This document shows, piece by piece, positions 7,424-13,813 of a stretch of DNA of 14,599 nucleotides. Position 1 is the first letter of the stretch. Every line of letters begins with the position of its first letter. This stretch comes from Flavobacteriaceae bacterium (GTDB lineage: Bacteria; Bacteroidota; Bacteroidia; Flavobacteriales; Flavobacteriaceae). The stretch is taken from positions 1 to 14,599 of the forward strand of contig WFZY01000031.1 in NCBI GenBank assembly GCA_015489265.1, given 5' to 3'. The position numbers and the translations under genes are program-made. The notes under the pieces were generated by a model. It did no database searches. It saw only the letters and a list, made by a program, of their open reading frames with translations, and was not told the DNA's origin.

Positions 7424-8983
7424 TTATACTTTCATAATAATTTCAATGTATGCACTGCCTTTTTCAGCATGAAGTAAATGTTGTTGTAAGGTGTAAGCTT
7501 TCATGATCAGTATGCCGCCAAATTGGGTACGGCATTCAATAGGAACGCTGTTGTCAAGAATCATATCTATTTTATCAGGTGTTAATATTTTTTTATGAGT
7601 TCCTGCTATCACTTTCATTTTTGGCAGTGTTTGTTTTCTTTCGCTTAAGTACACTTGTATAATATAATCGGTTTGTGCCATCTCAACCTGTTGATACCAA
7701 TCTTTTCGGGGGGATTTTGGGTAAAAAGTCATTCCTTTGATTGTTGAGGTCCCTAAGAATTTTTGTATTAATTCAATATTCTTGTTTATAAGTATTTGTT
7801 TGATTTCGTCATCATGACTCAAATTGATCGGTACTATTTCGACCTTGTTTTTAATATAATTATGTATGAGTTTAGAGATTTTTCTAATGTCTCTTTTAGT
7901 ATAAATATAATTGATTACGGCACACGATTTATAATTTAATTTGGCTACAATCCGGCTAATACTTTCTTTGTTGATATTCGTGTTATATAAATCAATGGCG
8001 TTGGTCAATCTTTTGTAAATATTTTTTTTTAAACGCTGTGGTGCAACAACTTGCATATGGTCACCAAAACTCAAGATGGCTTTTTCTAATTCAAAATTAA
8101 GTTGCACTTGTAAGCCGATAATGATACCGTATTGATTTCTTTCTAAAGTTTGCTGACTCTGATGCAAAGGTTTGGTTTCAACATAAGGTGCCATTTCCCT
8201 ATTGACAAAAAGTTTCACGATTTCGGGCTTTTTATGGGGCTGTACCGTTACCCCGATAGCGACATCATAATATTTTTTTAAATCAATTTGGCAAGCAACG
8301 AAGGGCTTATTGCTTTTTTCAACGGATATTATTCTATCTAAAGCTAGATTTACAATATTTTTACCATCAGTGCGACTGCCAATGACAAACCACCGGTTGC
8401 GGTATTCCTTTAATAAGTAAGGATAAAACAAAAATTTATTCGGATAGCGACTTCTAAACGATTGATAAGTAATAAGAATACTATGATGCTGTAAAATATG
8501 TTTGTGTAAAGGGTCTAAAAAATCCAATCCTTTTAGATGCTCGTTTTTTTCAAAATCAATAACCGGTTGGGTGTTGGTTTGATGCGAATAGACATGGTCT
8601 TCCAGTTTTTGAACCACTTCTTGCAAGGCGTTGAAGTGAGAAAATCCTTTAAATTGGCTTAGAAAAGCTACAGATTCCGAAATCTTTTTTAAATCTTGCC
8701 CACTAATCCCGACATTCATGATGGAATATTCAGGGTCTTCATAAGTGTAGTATTTTTTATCCACTACTATAATGGGGGCATTATAGCCCAGCTTATCACT
8801 GCGCATGGTTTGAATATCCAATTGAATAGTACGTTTGCTGACATTCATCAATTTACCTTCGTATTCGTACAAGGCATCACTACAAGCTTCGATAAGATCA
8901 TCTAAAGTCCATTTTCTGTATCTGTTTTGCAGACATTTGTCTATGGTTTTGTAGCGTATTAGAGCATTTTTGTTATAAGCCAT
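7424..8983 (-). CDS. WYL-domain transcriptional regulator with long C-terminal extension
   Basis: A 519-aa protein. Residues 1-90 look like the N-terminal DNA-binding winged helix of WYL regulators (MNVSKRTIQLDIQTMR at 46-61 as recognition region). The WYL domain lies at about 165-225: ITYQSFRSRYPNKFLFYPYLL, RNRWFVIG (WFV where the family name has WYL) and LALDRIISVE. A WCX-type domain follows at about 250-332 (EIVKLFVNREMAPYVE ... SFGDHMQVVAPQRL). Typical members end there at about 320-340 aa; this one continues for about 180 residues I cannot assign. WYL proteins respond to ligands, in some cases nucleic acids. It is divergent from rtcB across 359 bp that contain a palindrome next to the rtcB promoter, so rtcB is a plausible target besides its own gene. 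That link is inference from layout. Confidence 0.85.
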   Translation of the reverse strand: MAYNKNALIRYKTIDKCLQNRYRKWTLDDLIEACSDALYEYEGKLMNVSKRTIQLDIQTMRSDKLGYNAPIIVVDKKYYTYEDPEYSIMNVGISGQDLKKISESVAFLSQFKGFSHFNALQEVVQKLEDHVYSHQTNTQPVIDFEKNEHLKGLDFLDPLHKHILQHHSILITYQSFRSRYPNKFLFYPYLLKEYRNRWFVIGSRTDGKNIVNLALDRIISVEKSNKPFVACQIDLKKYYDVAIGVTVQPHKKPEIVKLFVNREMAPYVETKPLHQSQQTLERNQYGIIIGLQVQLNFELEKAILSFGDHMQVVAPQRLKKNIYKRLTNAIDLYNTNINKESISRIVAKLNYKSCAVINYIYTKRDIRKISKLIHNYIKNKVEIVPINLSHDDEIKQILINKNIELIQKFLGTSTIKGMTFYPKSPRKDWYQQVEMAQTDYIIQVYLSERKQTLPKMKVIAGTHKKILTPDKIDMILDNSVPIECRTQFGGILIMKAYTLQQHLLHAEKGSAYIEIIMKV

Positions 8984-9023
8984 AATTTATTTGATTATTT
9001 AATAGTGCAGAAATTTATATTAC

Positions 9024-9058
9024 AGATCTCTGTTGTTTCGAACAAAGTGAGAAATCTC
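9024..9058. repeat. REP-like palindromic repeat (short form)
   Basis: AGATCTCTGTTGTTTCGAA at 9024-9042 followed by CAAAGTGAGAAATCTC at 9043-9058. An inner stem TTGTT/AACAA (9033-9037 and 9041-9045) sits inside imperfect outer arms AGATcTC / GAGAaATCT. TTTCGAACAAAGTGAGAAATCTC resembles a repeat widespread between flavobacterial genes, and parallels the element at 216-282. It lies 41 bp upstream of the WYL-gene start codon and may overlap that gene's promoter region. Confidence 0.5.
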
Positions 9059-9060
9059 TT

Positions 9061-9166
9061 TCAATATTTTATGAATTAATTTCATATAGAGATTTTTGTT
9101 TAAATAATTAATTGATTATCAATAAATTAAAAAATATTTTTCAAAAATACAAAAAATATTTTTTAT
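9061..9166. other. A/T-rich tract with phased A/T palindromes
   Basis: This non-coding stretch between the WYL gene and rtcB is almost pure A/T. It contains ATTGAT-T-ATCAAT (9111-9123) and two near-identical palindromes, AAAAAATATTTTT at 9129-9141 and AAAAAATATTTTTT at 9151-9164, 22 bp apart. Two helical turns between A-tracts is the arrangement that gives curved DNA. It could act as an upstream element for the rtcB promoter; nothing here encodes a protein. Confidence 0.45.
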
Positions 9167-9185
9167 TACGCAAAATAATTGCGTA
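9167..9185. promoter_or_regulatory. Palindromic operator candidate upstream of rtcB
   Basis: TACGCAA-AATAA-TTGCGTA is a perfect 7+7 bp inverted repeat with a 5-bp centre. It is the only GC-containing element in an A/T-rich tract and ends 10 bp before the TATATTTG box at 9196, so it covers the -33 region. A dimeric regulator bound here would contact or block RNA polymerase. The divergent WYL protein is the obvious candidate binder, but nothing in the sequence proves it. Confidence 0.5.
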
Positions 9186-9195
9186 GTTATATAAA

Positions 9196-9203
9196 TATAT
9201 TTG
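9196..9203 (+). promoter_or_regulatory. rtcB promoter, -7 box
   Basis: TATATTTG followed by C is a perfect match to the Bacteroidota -7 consensus TAnnTTTG. No TTTG lies 17-23 nt upstream; the nearest TTG (9179-9181, inside the palindrome) is only 14 nt away. A strong -7 with a poor -33 suggests dependence on an activator. Transcription should begin near 9208, just at the start of the structured leader. Confidence 0.6.
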
Positions 9204-9205
9204 CC

Positions 9206-9295
9206 CTGTAATTGCCGGTACAGAGGCAGTAGCAGGAGAGCAGGTCGTGATGTGGGATAGAATGATATAATTTTATTACGATCTCTACTGCCTCT
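9206..9295 (+). ncRNA. Structured RNA leader upstream of rtcB
   Basis: The predicted rtcB transcript begins with an elaborate fold. P1: AGAGGCAGTAG (9222-9232) pairs perfectly with CTACTGCCTCT (9285-9295). Directly stacked on the 3' side, P2: AGGTCGTGAT (9242-9251) pairs with ATTACGATCT (9275-9284), ten pairs including two G-U wobbles (44/82 and 49/77). The G-U pairs would be A-C mismatches on the other strand, so this is an RNA element of the plus strand. A 9-nt bulge (9233-9241) and a 23-nt loop complete it. An alternative hairpin, ATTGCC (9211-9216) with GGCAGT (9225-9230), competes with P1. There is no U-tract, so it is probably part of the rtcB mRNA or processed from it. I know of no named family that it matches. 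Confidence 0.6.
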
Positions 9296-9342
9296 TTGAT
9301 ATAAAAATTAATAAGAAGATAGCAACTTAAAAAAACAAAAAG

Positions 9343-10503
9343 ATGAAACAAGTAGTGAGTACGGAAAACATTCCGATTAAAATGTGGCTCGATGAAATGG
9401 AACCGCAAGCATTGGCGCAAGCAAAAAATTTGGCAAATCTGCCTTTCGCCTACAAACATATCGCTATTATGCCCGATAGTCATGTGGGATACGGTATGCC
9501 TATCGGTAGTGTTTTGGCAACAAAAGGCGTGGTTATTCCCAATGCTGTAGGCGTGGATATCGGATGCGGTATGGTTGCGCAAAAAACGCATATTCAAGAC
9601 ATCAGCGTAGAAGAACTCAAGAAAGTTTTGGGTATTGCCCGAAAAATGATTCCGGTTGGGTTTGACCATCACAAAGAAGCACAAGATGAAGCTTTGATGC
9701 CGCTACATCATGAAGATCTATTCGTAGTCAGAAATCAATACCAAGGTGCTTTAAAACAACTGGGGACTTTGGGCGGCGGTAATCATTTTATCGAAATACA
9801 GCGAGGCACAGATGGCTATATTTGGATTATGATACATTCGGGCAGCCGTAATTTGGGATACAAAGTTGCCAATCATTATAACCGATTGGCACAGCGGCTC
9901 AACGAACGTTGGTTTTCTGTTGTAGAAAAAAACAAAGAATTGGCCTTTTTTCCTATTGAAACACAAGAAGCCCACGATTATATCAATGAGATGAATTATT
10001 GTATAAACTTTGGTGTGGCAAACAGAACATTGATGATGCACAGAATGATAGCAGCCATGCACGAAGTAAAAGGGAATTTCGAAGTAGATGAAATTATCAA
10101 CAAACCTCATAACTTCGCTGCTTGGGAACATCATTTCGGTAAAAATGTTTTGGTACATCGTAAAGGCGCTACACGGGCATTTGAAGGTGAGTTGGGAATG
10201 ATACCGGGTTCGCAAGGTACCAAGTCTTATATCGTAAAAGGTAAAGGTAATCCTGAAAGTTTCATGTCTTGTTCACATGGAGCCGGTAGAAAATTAGGAA
10301 GGCGACAAGCCAAACGGGACTTAAATTTAGAAGAGGAAATCAGTTTGTTAGAAAAACAAAATATTCTTCATGCTATACGACATAAATCAGATTTGGAAGA
10401 AGCTGCCGGTGCCTACAAAGATATTTTTGAAGTGATGAATAACCAAACCGACTTAGTGGATATTGTGGTGGAATTACAACCTTTAGCAGTCATAAAAGGT
10501 TGA
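9343..10503 (+). CDS. rtcB: RNA-splicing ligase RtcB
   Basis: RtcB joins RNA ends bearing 2',3'-cyclic phosphate or 3'-phosphate to 5'-OH ends, using GTP and Mn2+, and repairs cleaved tRNA and rRNA. The 386-aa protein is slightly shorter than E. coli RtcB (408). Metal ligands and active site are complete: VDIGCGM with Asp72 and Cys75, GGGNHFIE with His148, HSGSRN with His165, KPHNFA with His256, and SCSHGAGR with His312, the residue that becomes guanylylated. Spacings agree with E. coli (Cys78, His168, His185, His281, His337). The region before the ATG is A-rich without a clear Shine-Dalgarno, as usual in Bacteroidota. It stands alone on its transcript, without archease, rtcA or prfH, between a structured leader and a terminator, and is divergent from a WYL regulator. 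Confidence 0.96.
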   Translation: MKQVVSTENIPIKMWLDEMEPQALAQAKNLANLPFAYKHIAIMPDSHVGYGMPIGSVLATKGVVIPNAVGVDIGCGMVAQKTHIQDISVEELKKVLGIARKMIPVGFDHHKEAQDEALMPLHHEDLFVVRNQYQGALKQLGTLGGGNHFIEIQRGTDGYIWIMIHSGSRNLGYKVANHYNRLAQRLNERWFSVVEKNKELAFFPIETQEAHDYINEMNYCINFGVANRTLMMHRMIAAMHEVKGNFEVDEIINKPHNFAAWEHHFGKNVLVHRKGATRAFEGELGMIPGSQGTKSYIVKGKGNPESFMSCSHGAGRKLGRRQAKRDLNLEEEISLLEKQNILHAIRHKSDLEEAAGAYKDIFEVMNNQTDLVDIVVELQPLAVIKG

Positions 10504-10542
10504 TAATTAACCATTAATACCAAAGTGGTATGCTATAAAAAC

Positions 10543-10575
10543 AAATTGCCGCACGAATTATCGTGCGGCAATTTT
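10543..10575 (+). terminator. Rho-independent terminator after rtcB
   Basis: AAATTGCCGCACGA (10543-10556) and TCGTGCGGCAATTT (10561-10574) form a perfect 14-bp stem with loop ATTA and end in TTTT. It lies 40 nt past the rtcB stop and shows that rtcB is not co-transcribed with the lipoprotein gene at 10856. Confidence 0.9.
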
Positions 10576-10770
10576 GTAATAGATAGATAAAATGAAATTT
10601 TTATAATTTTTTCCTTACTTGGCGGTTTGACTTCCTTGATATAAACTAGATACATTAAGTTGACATATAGTTTTTACATAAATTAACACTTTTTTCAATA
10701 CAAATTTTAATGAACTGAATTATAGCAATTTATGAATATGATAACATTAAAAAAAATAAAAAATTCATCC

Positions 10771-10802
10771 TAAAGGGTGATAATTTTTCATTATAAAGGG
10801 TG
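10771..10802. promoter_or_regulatory. Direct repeat pair upstream of the lipoprotein gene
   Basis: TAAAGGGTG occurs at 10771-10779 and again at 10794-10802, a 23-bp period. Read on the minus strand, the units (ACCCTTTAG, ACCCTTTAT) resemble the 9-bp half-sites bound by LytTR response regulators (about [TA][AC][CA]GTTN[AG][TC]), differing at one or two positions. They end 23 bp before the candidate -7 box, a plausible activator position. Confidence 0.35.
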
Positions 10803-10825
10803 TAAAATATTGCCGATTGTGTATG

Positions 10826-10833
10826 TAATTTTA
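10826..10833 (+). promoter_or_regulatory. Possible -7 box of the lipoprotein gene
   Basis: TAATTTTA matches TAnnTTTG except for the last base, and sits 22 nt before the ATG at 10856. No TTTG lies at a good distance. It is nested in the inverted repeat TGTAAAAT/ATTTTACA. The same octamer is the best -7 candidate upstream of the gene at 11906. Confidence 0.35.
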
Positions 10834-10855
10834 CAGTATAAAAAACATTACAACT

Positions 10856-11743
10856 ATGAAACACATTATTTATTTATTAGGTTTAATATTGATAAGTGGT
10901 AATTATGCTTGTCAAAACAGTTCTTCTGACACTTCACAAAGCTTAAGCCAAAATACAGTAGTTGCCGATAAGCCCCTACTCAAAAGATACCATGTAAAAT
11001 CGGGTATTGTAAAGTACAAAACCCGAATAAACGGTAAAGTGATGGGATCAACCATAGATGGAACCGGTACCCAAGAATTGTATTTTAAAAATTGGGGGGA
11101 CACGGAATTGAAAAAAAGTGACGAGAAAAAAGTGACGCACATTAATATTTTCGGACAGAAAAAAACAGAGGTCGAAAATACTAAAACTATTGACAAATTA
11201 GATAATGGAAAAAGTTATACGGTAGATGAAAAAAACAAAGTCATTTATGTACGACAAGACCCTACCATGAATATGATGAAAAACATGAAGCAAGAGGATG
11301 TTTCGGATCTCGGAGAAAGTATGTTAAAATCCCTTGGCGGTAAGAAAATAGGTGCCGGAAAAGTGCTGGGTTATACCTGTGATATTTGGCAAATACCTGG
11401 TGGTAGGCAATGGATATATAAAGGGGTGCCGTTAAAAATACAAATGTCTTTAATGGGTATTACCACTACCAACGAAGCTACCGAAGCAAAATTTAACATC
11501 TCGGTTCCTGACAAATATTTTATGCTTCCCGATTATCCGGTACAACAAATGCCCGGCTTTCAAAATAACCCCAACCAAACCAAAAGTATGAAACAAGGGG
11601 CTACAAAAATGAGAAAAATGAGTTTTAAGCAATATAAAGCAATGTTGCAAAAAGAAGATCCGGAAGCTTTTAAAAACATGTCAGAAAATGACCTGAAAAT
11701 GAGTTACCAACTCATGCAAAAAATGGCACAACAAATGAAATAA
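10856..11743 (+). CDS. Lipoprotein of unknown function
   Basis: A 295-aa exported protein. The first 18 residues are hydrophobic and end at GNYAC, giving a likely lipidated Cys19; the lipobox is loose, as is common in Bacteroidota. A Ser/Gln-rich linker follows, then a probably beta-rich body (about 42-225) with the pairs GIVKYKT, GTGTQELYFKNWG, YTVDEKNKVIYV and GYTCDIWQIPGGRQWIYKGVPLK. The last of these is a pattern I associate with small exported Bacteroidota proteins of the DUF4412 kind, not certainly. The C-terminal 50 residues are rich in Lys, Met and Gln and look helical. It is a separate unit: terminator upstream, promoter candidates of its own. No enzyme motif is visible, and I assign no function. 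Confidence 0.75.
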   Translation: MKHIIYLLGLILISGNYACQNSSSDTSQSLSQNTVVADKPLLKRYHVKSGIVKYKTRINGKVMGSTIDGTGTQELYFKNWGDTELKKSDEKKVTHINIFGQKKTEVENTKTIDKLDNGKSYTVDEKNKVIYVRQDPTMNMMKNMKQEDVSDLGESMLKSLGGKKIGAGKVLGYTCDIWQIPGGRQWIYKGVPLKIQMSLMGITTTNEATEAKFNISVPDKYFMLPDYPVQQMPGFQNNPNQTKSMKQGATKMRKMSFKQYKAMLQKEDPEAFKNMSENDLKMSYQLMQKMAQQMK

Positions 11744-11751
11744 TAACAAAA

Positions 11752-11778
11752 ATTTACAAATTCGCAATTTTTGTAAAT
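11752..11778 (+). terminator. Possible weak terminator after the lipoprotein gene
   Basis: ATTTACAAA (11752-11760) and TTTGTAAAT (11770-11778) form a perfect 9-bp stem with a 9-nt loop, starting 8 nt after the stop codon. The stem is A/T-only apart from one G-C pair and has no proper U-run after it, so termination efficiency is doubtful. Confidence 0.35.
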
Positions 11779-11785
11779 GTTGTTT

Positions 11786-11833
11786 ATATATGAATTTATA
11801 CCATTCATAAAATAAATTCAACCATTCATATAT
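11786..11833. promoter_or_regulatory. Direct and inverted repeats upstream of the T9SS-protein gene
   Basis: ACCATTCATA occurs at 11800-11809 and 11821-11830, a 21-bp period. Its first nine bases fit the LytTR half-site pattern [TA][AC][CA]GTTN[AG][TC] at eight positions, and the 12-bp gap between 9-mers is the spacing described for such sites. Overlaid on this, ATATATGAAT (11786-11795) and ATTCATATAT (11824-11833) form a perfect 10-bp inverted repeat. Binding of a LytTR regulator is a guess from pattern alone. Confidence 0.4.
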
Positions 11834-11861
11834 TACATGATTTTTATAAAACAATAGACCT

Positions 11862-11869
11862 TAATTTTA
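11862..11869 (+). promoter_or_regulatory. Possible -7 box of the T9SS-protein gene
   Basis: TAATTTTA matches TAnnTTTG except for the last base, 36 nt before the ATG at 11906 and 31 bp downstream of the direct repeats. There is no clear -33 TTTG. Confidence 0.3.
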
Positions 11870-11905
11870 TACAGAATTTATAACTAATCTTAAAATTTAA
11901 TTATT

Positions 11906-13726
11906 ATGAAAAAGACTATTTTATTTAGTTTATTATTTGGCTTGATATTCAACCTTCAAGCACAAGTAGATTATTATGCTCTTACACAAGAGAATACCCC
12001 AAACGGTGGGTATCCTGATACAAGTAGTTCTGCAACTACCATTTGGACAACCGGTGATGACGAAGAACAAACCAATGTGCCTATTGGTTTCGATTTTTAT
12101 TTTGGTGGTAAAAAATATACAACCTGTACAGTAGGTGTTAATGGCGCTATATCTTTTACGGAAGATCAAATTTATACCGGTAACGATCTATCCTCTACTA
12201 CTGCCGGACATATTAATATGATTGCCCCTATGTGGGACGATTTAAAATTATATGCTTCCAATAATGGTTATGTTGCCTATGAAACAACAGGAACAGCCCC
12301 TAACCGAATCTTTAAAGTTTCATGGAAAAATATATCACGTTACAGTGATGAAGCTCATGATATGAGCTTTATTTTAGAATTAAAAGAAACCTCTAATGAA
12401 ATTGAGTTTTACTATGGTCACTGTGATGCCGGTGCCAATTTAAACGCTTCTGTTGGTTTTAATTTTTATGATGGCACCAATACTACTTTTATGAGTGTAA
12501 CGCCGGACGGTTCAGGTAACAATGTGACATCGTCAAGAACTTCATCTAATAATAGCATTAGCGCAGCAGATTTTCCCTCTTACAAACACTTAACTTTTAC
12601 TTTCCAACACGCTTATAACGATTGGGATTACCATGGTCGCAAAATCACTTTGGCAGACCCCCGCGACAATTCTACTATTGTAATGAATTATATGAACAAT
12701 ATTGGCGCTACCAACTCACATGGTCATGAACCGACTTGTGCCGGTTTTAACGGTGGTGATGTTTGGTATCAATTTACCGCGCCGACAACAGGTGCTATCA
12801 GTATTGTTAGAACCGCTATAGGAGATATTGGCTCGTTGGGTTATGCCATTTATCATAATGCTGTATCAACGGACCCTATTTATTGTGATTTTATAGGTAA
12901 TACACCCATCCATATTGACGAACCTAACATGGTAGGCGGGCTAACTGCCGGTGATACCTATTTTATCAGAATGTGGGATTATGACAATAACCAATTTGGT
13001 ATTACCCCGTTTTATGTAGCCAAAGTAGCAGCTAATGATGAAGCAGCTTACGCTATAAATATAGGTGTTCAAGCTGAAGATGCCTCTGTATTTTTAATGA
13101 CAGTTGCTAATAATACCTTGGCTATGGATTCAGAGCATATTAACGGTTTGCCGAGTTGTGCAGGTACCGGCTCAAATAGAAACTATCAAGGTGGGGATAT
13201 TTGGTACAAATTTACGGCACCATCTGACGGTATAGTTAAAGTTCATCATTCAAACACAGCCGGTGATTGGTCATCATTCTCATTTGCTATTTATGACAGT
13301 GCAACAGCTACTTCTGATGTTGATTGTGAAGTTATTTATATTAATGGAAACACAGCACCTTACGAAGTAAAAACTATTACCGGATTGACCGGTGGACAAG
13401 ATTATTGGTTCAGAACTTGGGATTACCGTAATAACGATGTCGGTTCTTCTGCTTTTTATTTAACCGATGATGCGCTCGGTGTAGAAGACTATCAACAATT
13501 GTCTTTCAAATTCTATCCGAACCCTGCTACCGATGTCTTAAATGTTAGTGCCGCAACAAATATTGATTTGATCAGCGTTAGCAATCTGTTAGGACAAGAA
13601 GTCCGTCATATGGCACCTAATCAAAAACAGGTTGCCTTAAATATAGCCGACTTACAAAACGGTGTTTATTTGATGAAAGTTCAAACAGGCGATAAAGTGT
13701 CCACTGTTAAGTTTATCAAAAAATAA
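11906..13726 (+). CDS. Secreted repeat protein with T9SS C-terminal sorting domain
   Basis: A 606-aa protein. Signal peptide 1-20 (ends LQAQ, cleavage before VDYY). Residues about 22-234 resemble the beta-sandwich, nidogen-like region seen in exported Bacteroidota proteins (VPIGFDFYFGGKKYTTCTVGVNGAISF). Two copies of a module of about 115 residues follow: 260-371 and 401-519, each with a CAG...GGD(V/I)WY(Q/K)FTAP core and a (F/Y)..R.WDY..N motif. The type A T9SS sorting domain occupies about 534-606: FKFYPNP, then SNLLGQEV, then LQNGVYLMKV and a Lys-rich end. The protein should cross the outer membrane by T9SS and be attached to the surface or released. No catalytic motif is seen; adhesion or carbohydrate binding are possibilities only. 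It ends at a strong terminator. Confidence 0.88.
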   Translation: MKKTILFSLLFGLIFNLQAQVDYYALTQENTPNGGYPDTSSSATTIWTTGDDEEQTNVPIGFDFYFGGKKYTTCTVGVNGAISFTEDQIYTGNDLSSTTAGHINMIAPMWDDLKLYASNNGYVAYETTGTAPNRIFKVSWKNISRYSDEAHDMSFILELKETSNEIEFYYGHCDAGANLNASVGFNFYDGTNTTFMSVTPDGSGNNVTSSRTSSNNSISAADFPSYKHLTFTFQHAYNDWDYHGRKITLADPRDNSTIVMNYMNNIGATNSHGHEPTCAGFNGGDVWYQFTAPTTGAISIVRTAIGDIGSLGYAIYHNAVSTDPIYCDFIGNTPIHIDEPNMVGGLTAGDTYFIRMWDYDNNQFGITPFYVAKVAANDEAAYAINIGVQAEDASVFLMTVANNTLAMDSEHINGLPSCAGTGSNRNYQGGDIWYKFTAPSDGIVKVHHSNTAGDWSSFSFAIYDSATATSDVDCEVIYINGNTAPYEVKTITGLTGGQDYWFRTWDYRNNDVGSSAFYLTDDALGVEDYQQLSFKFYPNPATDVLNVSAATNIDLISVSNLLGQEVRHMAPNQKQVALNIADLQNGVYLMKVQTGDKVSTVKFIKK

Positions 13727-13747
13727 TCCAATTAAATCCTAATTTTT

Positions 13748-13776
13748 GAAAGCCGGCAAAAGCCGGCTTTCTTTTT
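13748..13776 (+). terminator. Rho-independent terminator before rpiB
   Basis: GAAAGCCGGC (13748-13757) and GCCGGCTTTC (13762-13771) form a perfect 10-bp stem with loop AAAA followed by TTTTT. It ends the T9SS-protein transcript 22 nt after its stop codon and directly precedes the rpiB promoter. Confidence 0.93.
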
Positions 13777-13787
13777 GATGAAAAATG

Positions 13788-13795
13788 TATATTTG
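13788..13795 (+). promoter_or_regulatory. rpiB promoter, -7 box
   Basis: TATATTTG followed by C is a perfect Bacteroidota -7 box. Transcription should start near 13801, giving a leader of about 13 nt to the ATG at 13814. The -33 position falls within the terminator hairpin and has no TTTG. The location of this box also argues against the upstream in-frame ATGs at 13775 and 13778, which lie before the transcript start. Confidence 0.55.
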
Positions 13796-13813
13796 CATAA
13801 AAATAAATCAAAC

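Larger units (their letters stand above)
10576..10855. other. Intergenic region upstream of the lipoprotein gene
   Basis: About 280 bp of A/T-rich DNA with no credible ORF. Its 5' two thirds (to about 10765) show no clear structure. The last 90 bp hold a pair of direct repeats (10771-10802), an inverted repeat TGTAAAAT (10801-10808) / ATTTTACA (10828-10835), and a possible -7 box, described separately. Confidence 0.5.

Noticed and set aside
9206..9295. tRNA or classical Y RNA at the rtcB leader
   Set aside because: No cloverleaf, T-loop or anticodon arm can be drawn, and no Ro/Rsr gene is in the window; the stems support only an unnamed structured RNA.
9187..9684. 165-codon open frame on the minus strand across the rtcB leader and 5' end
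   Set aside because: It is the antisense of rtcB and of the structured leader; its translation is rich in His, Phe and Cys without any domain pattern, typical of a shadow frame.
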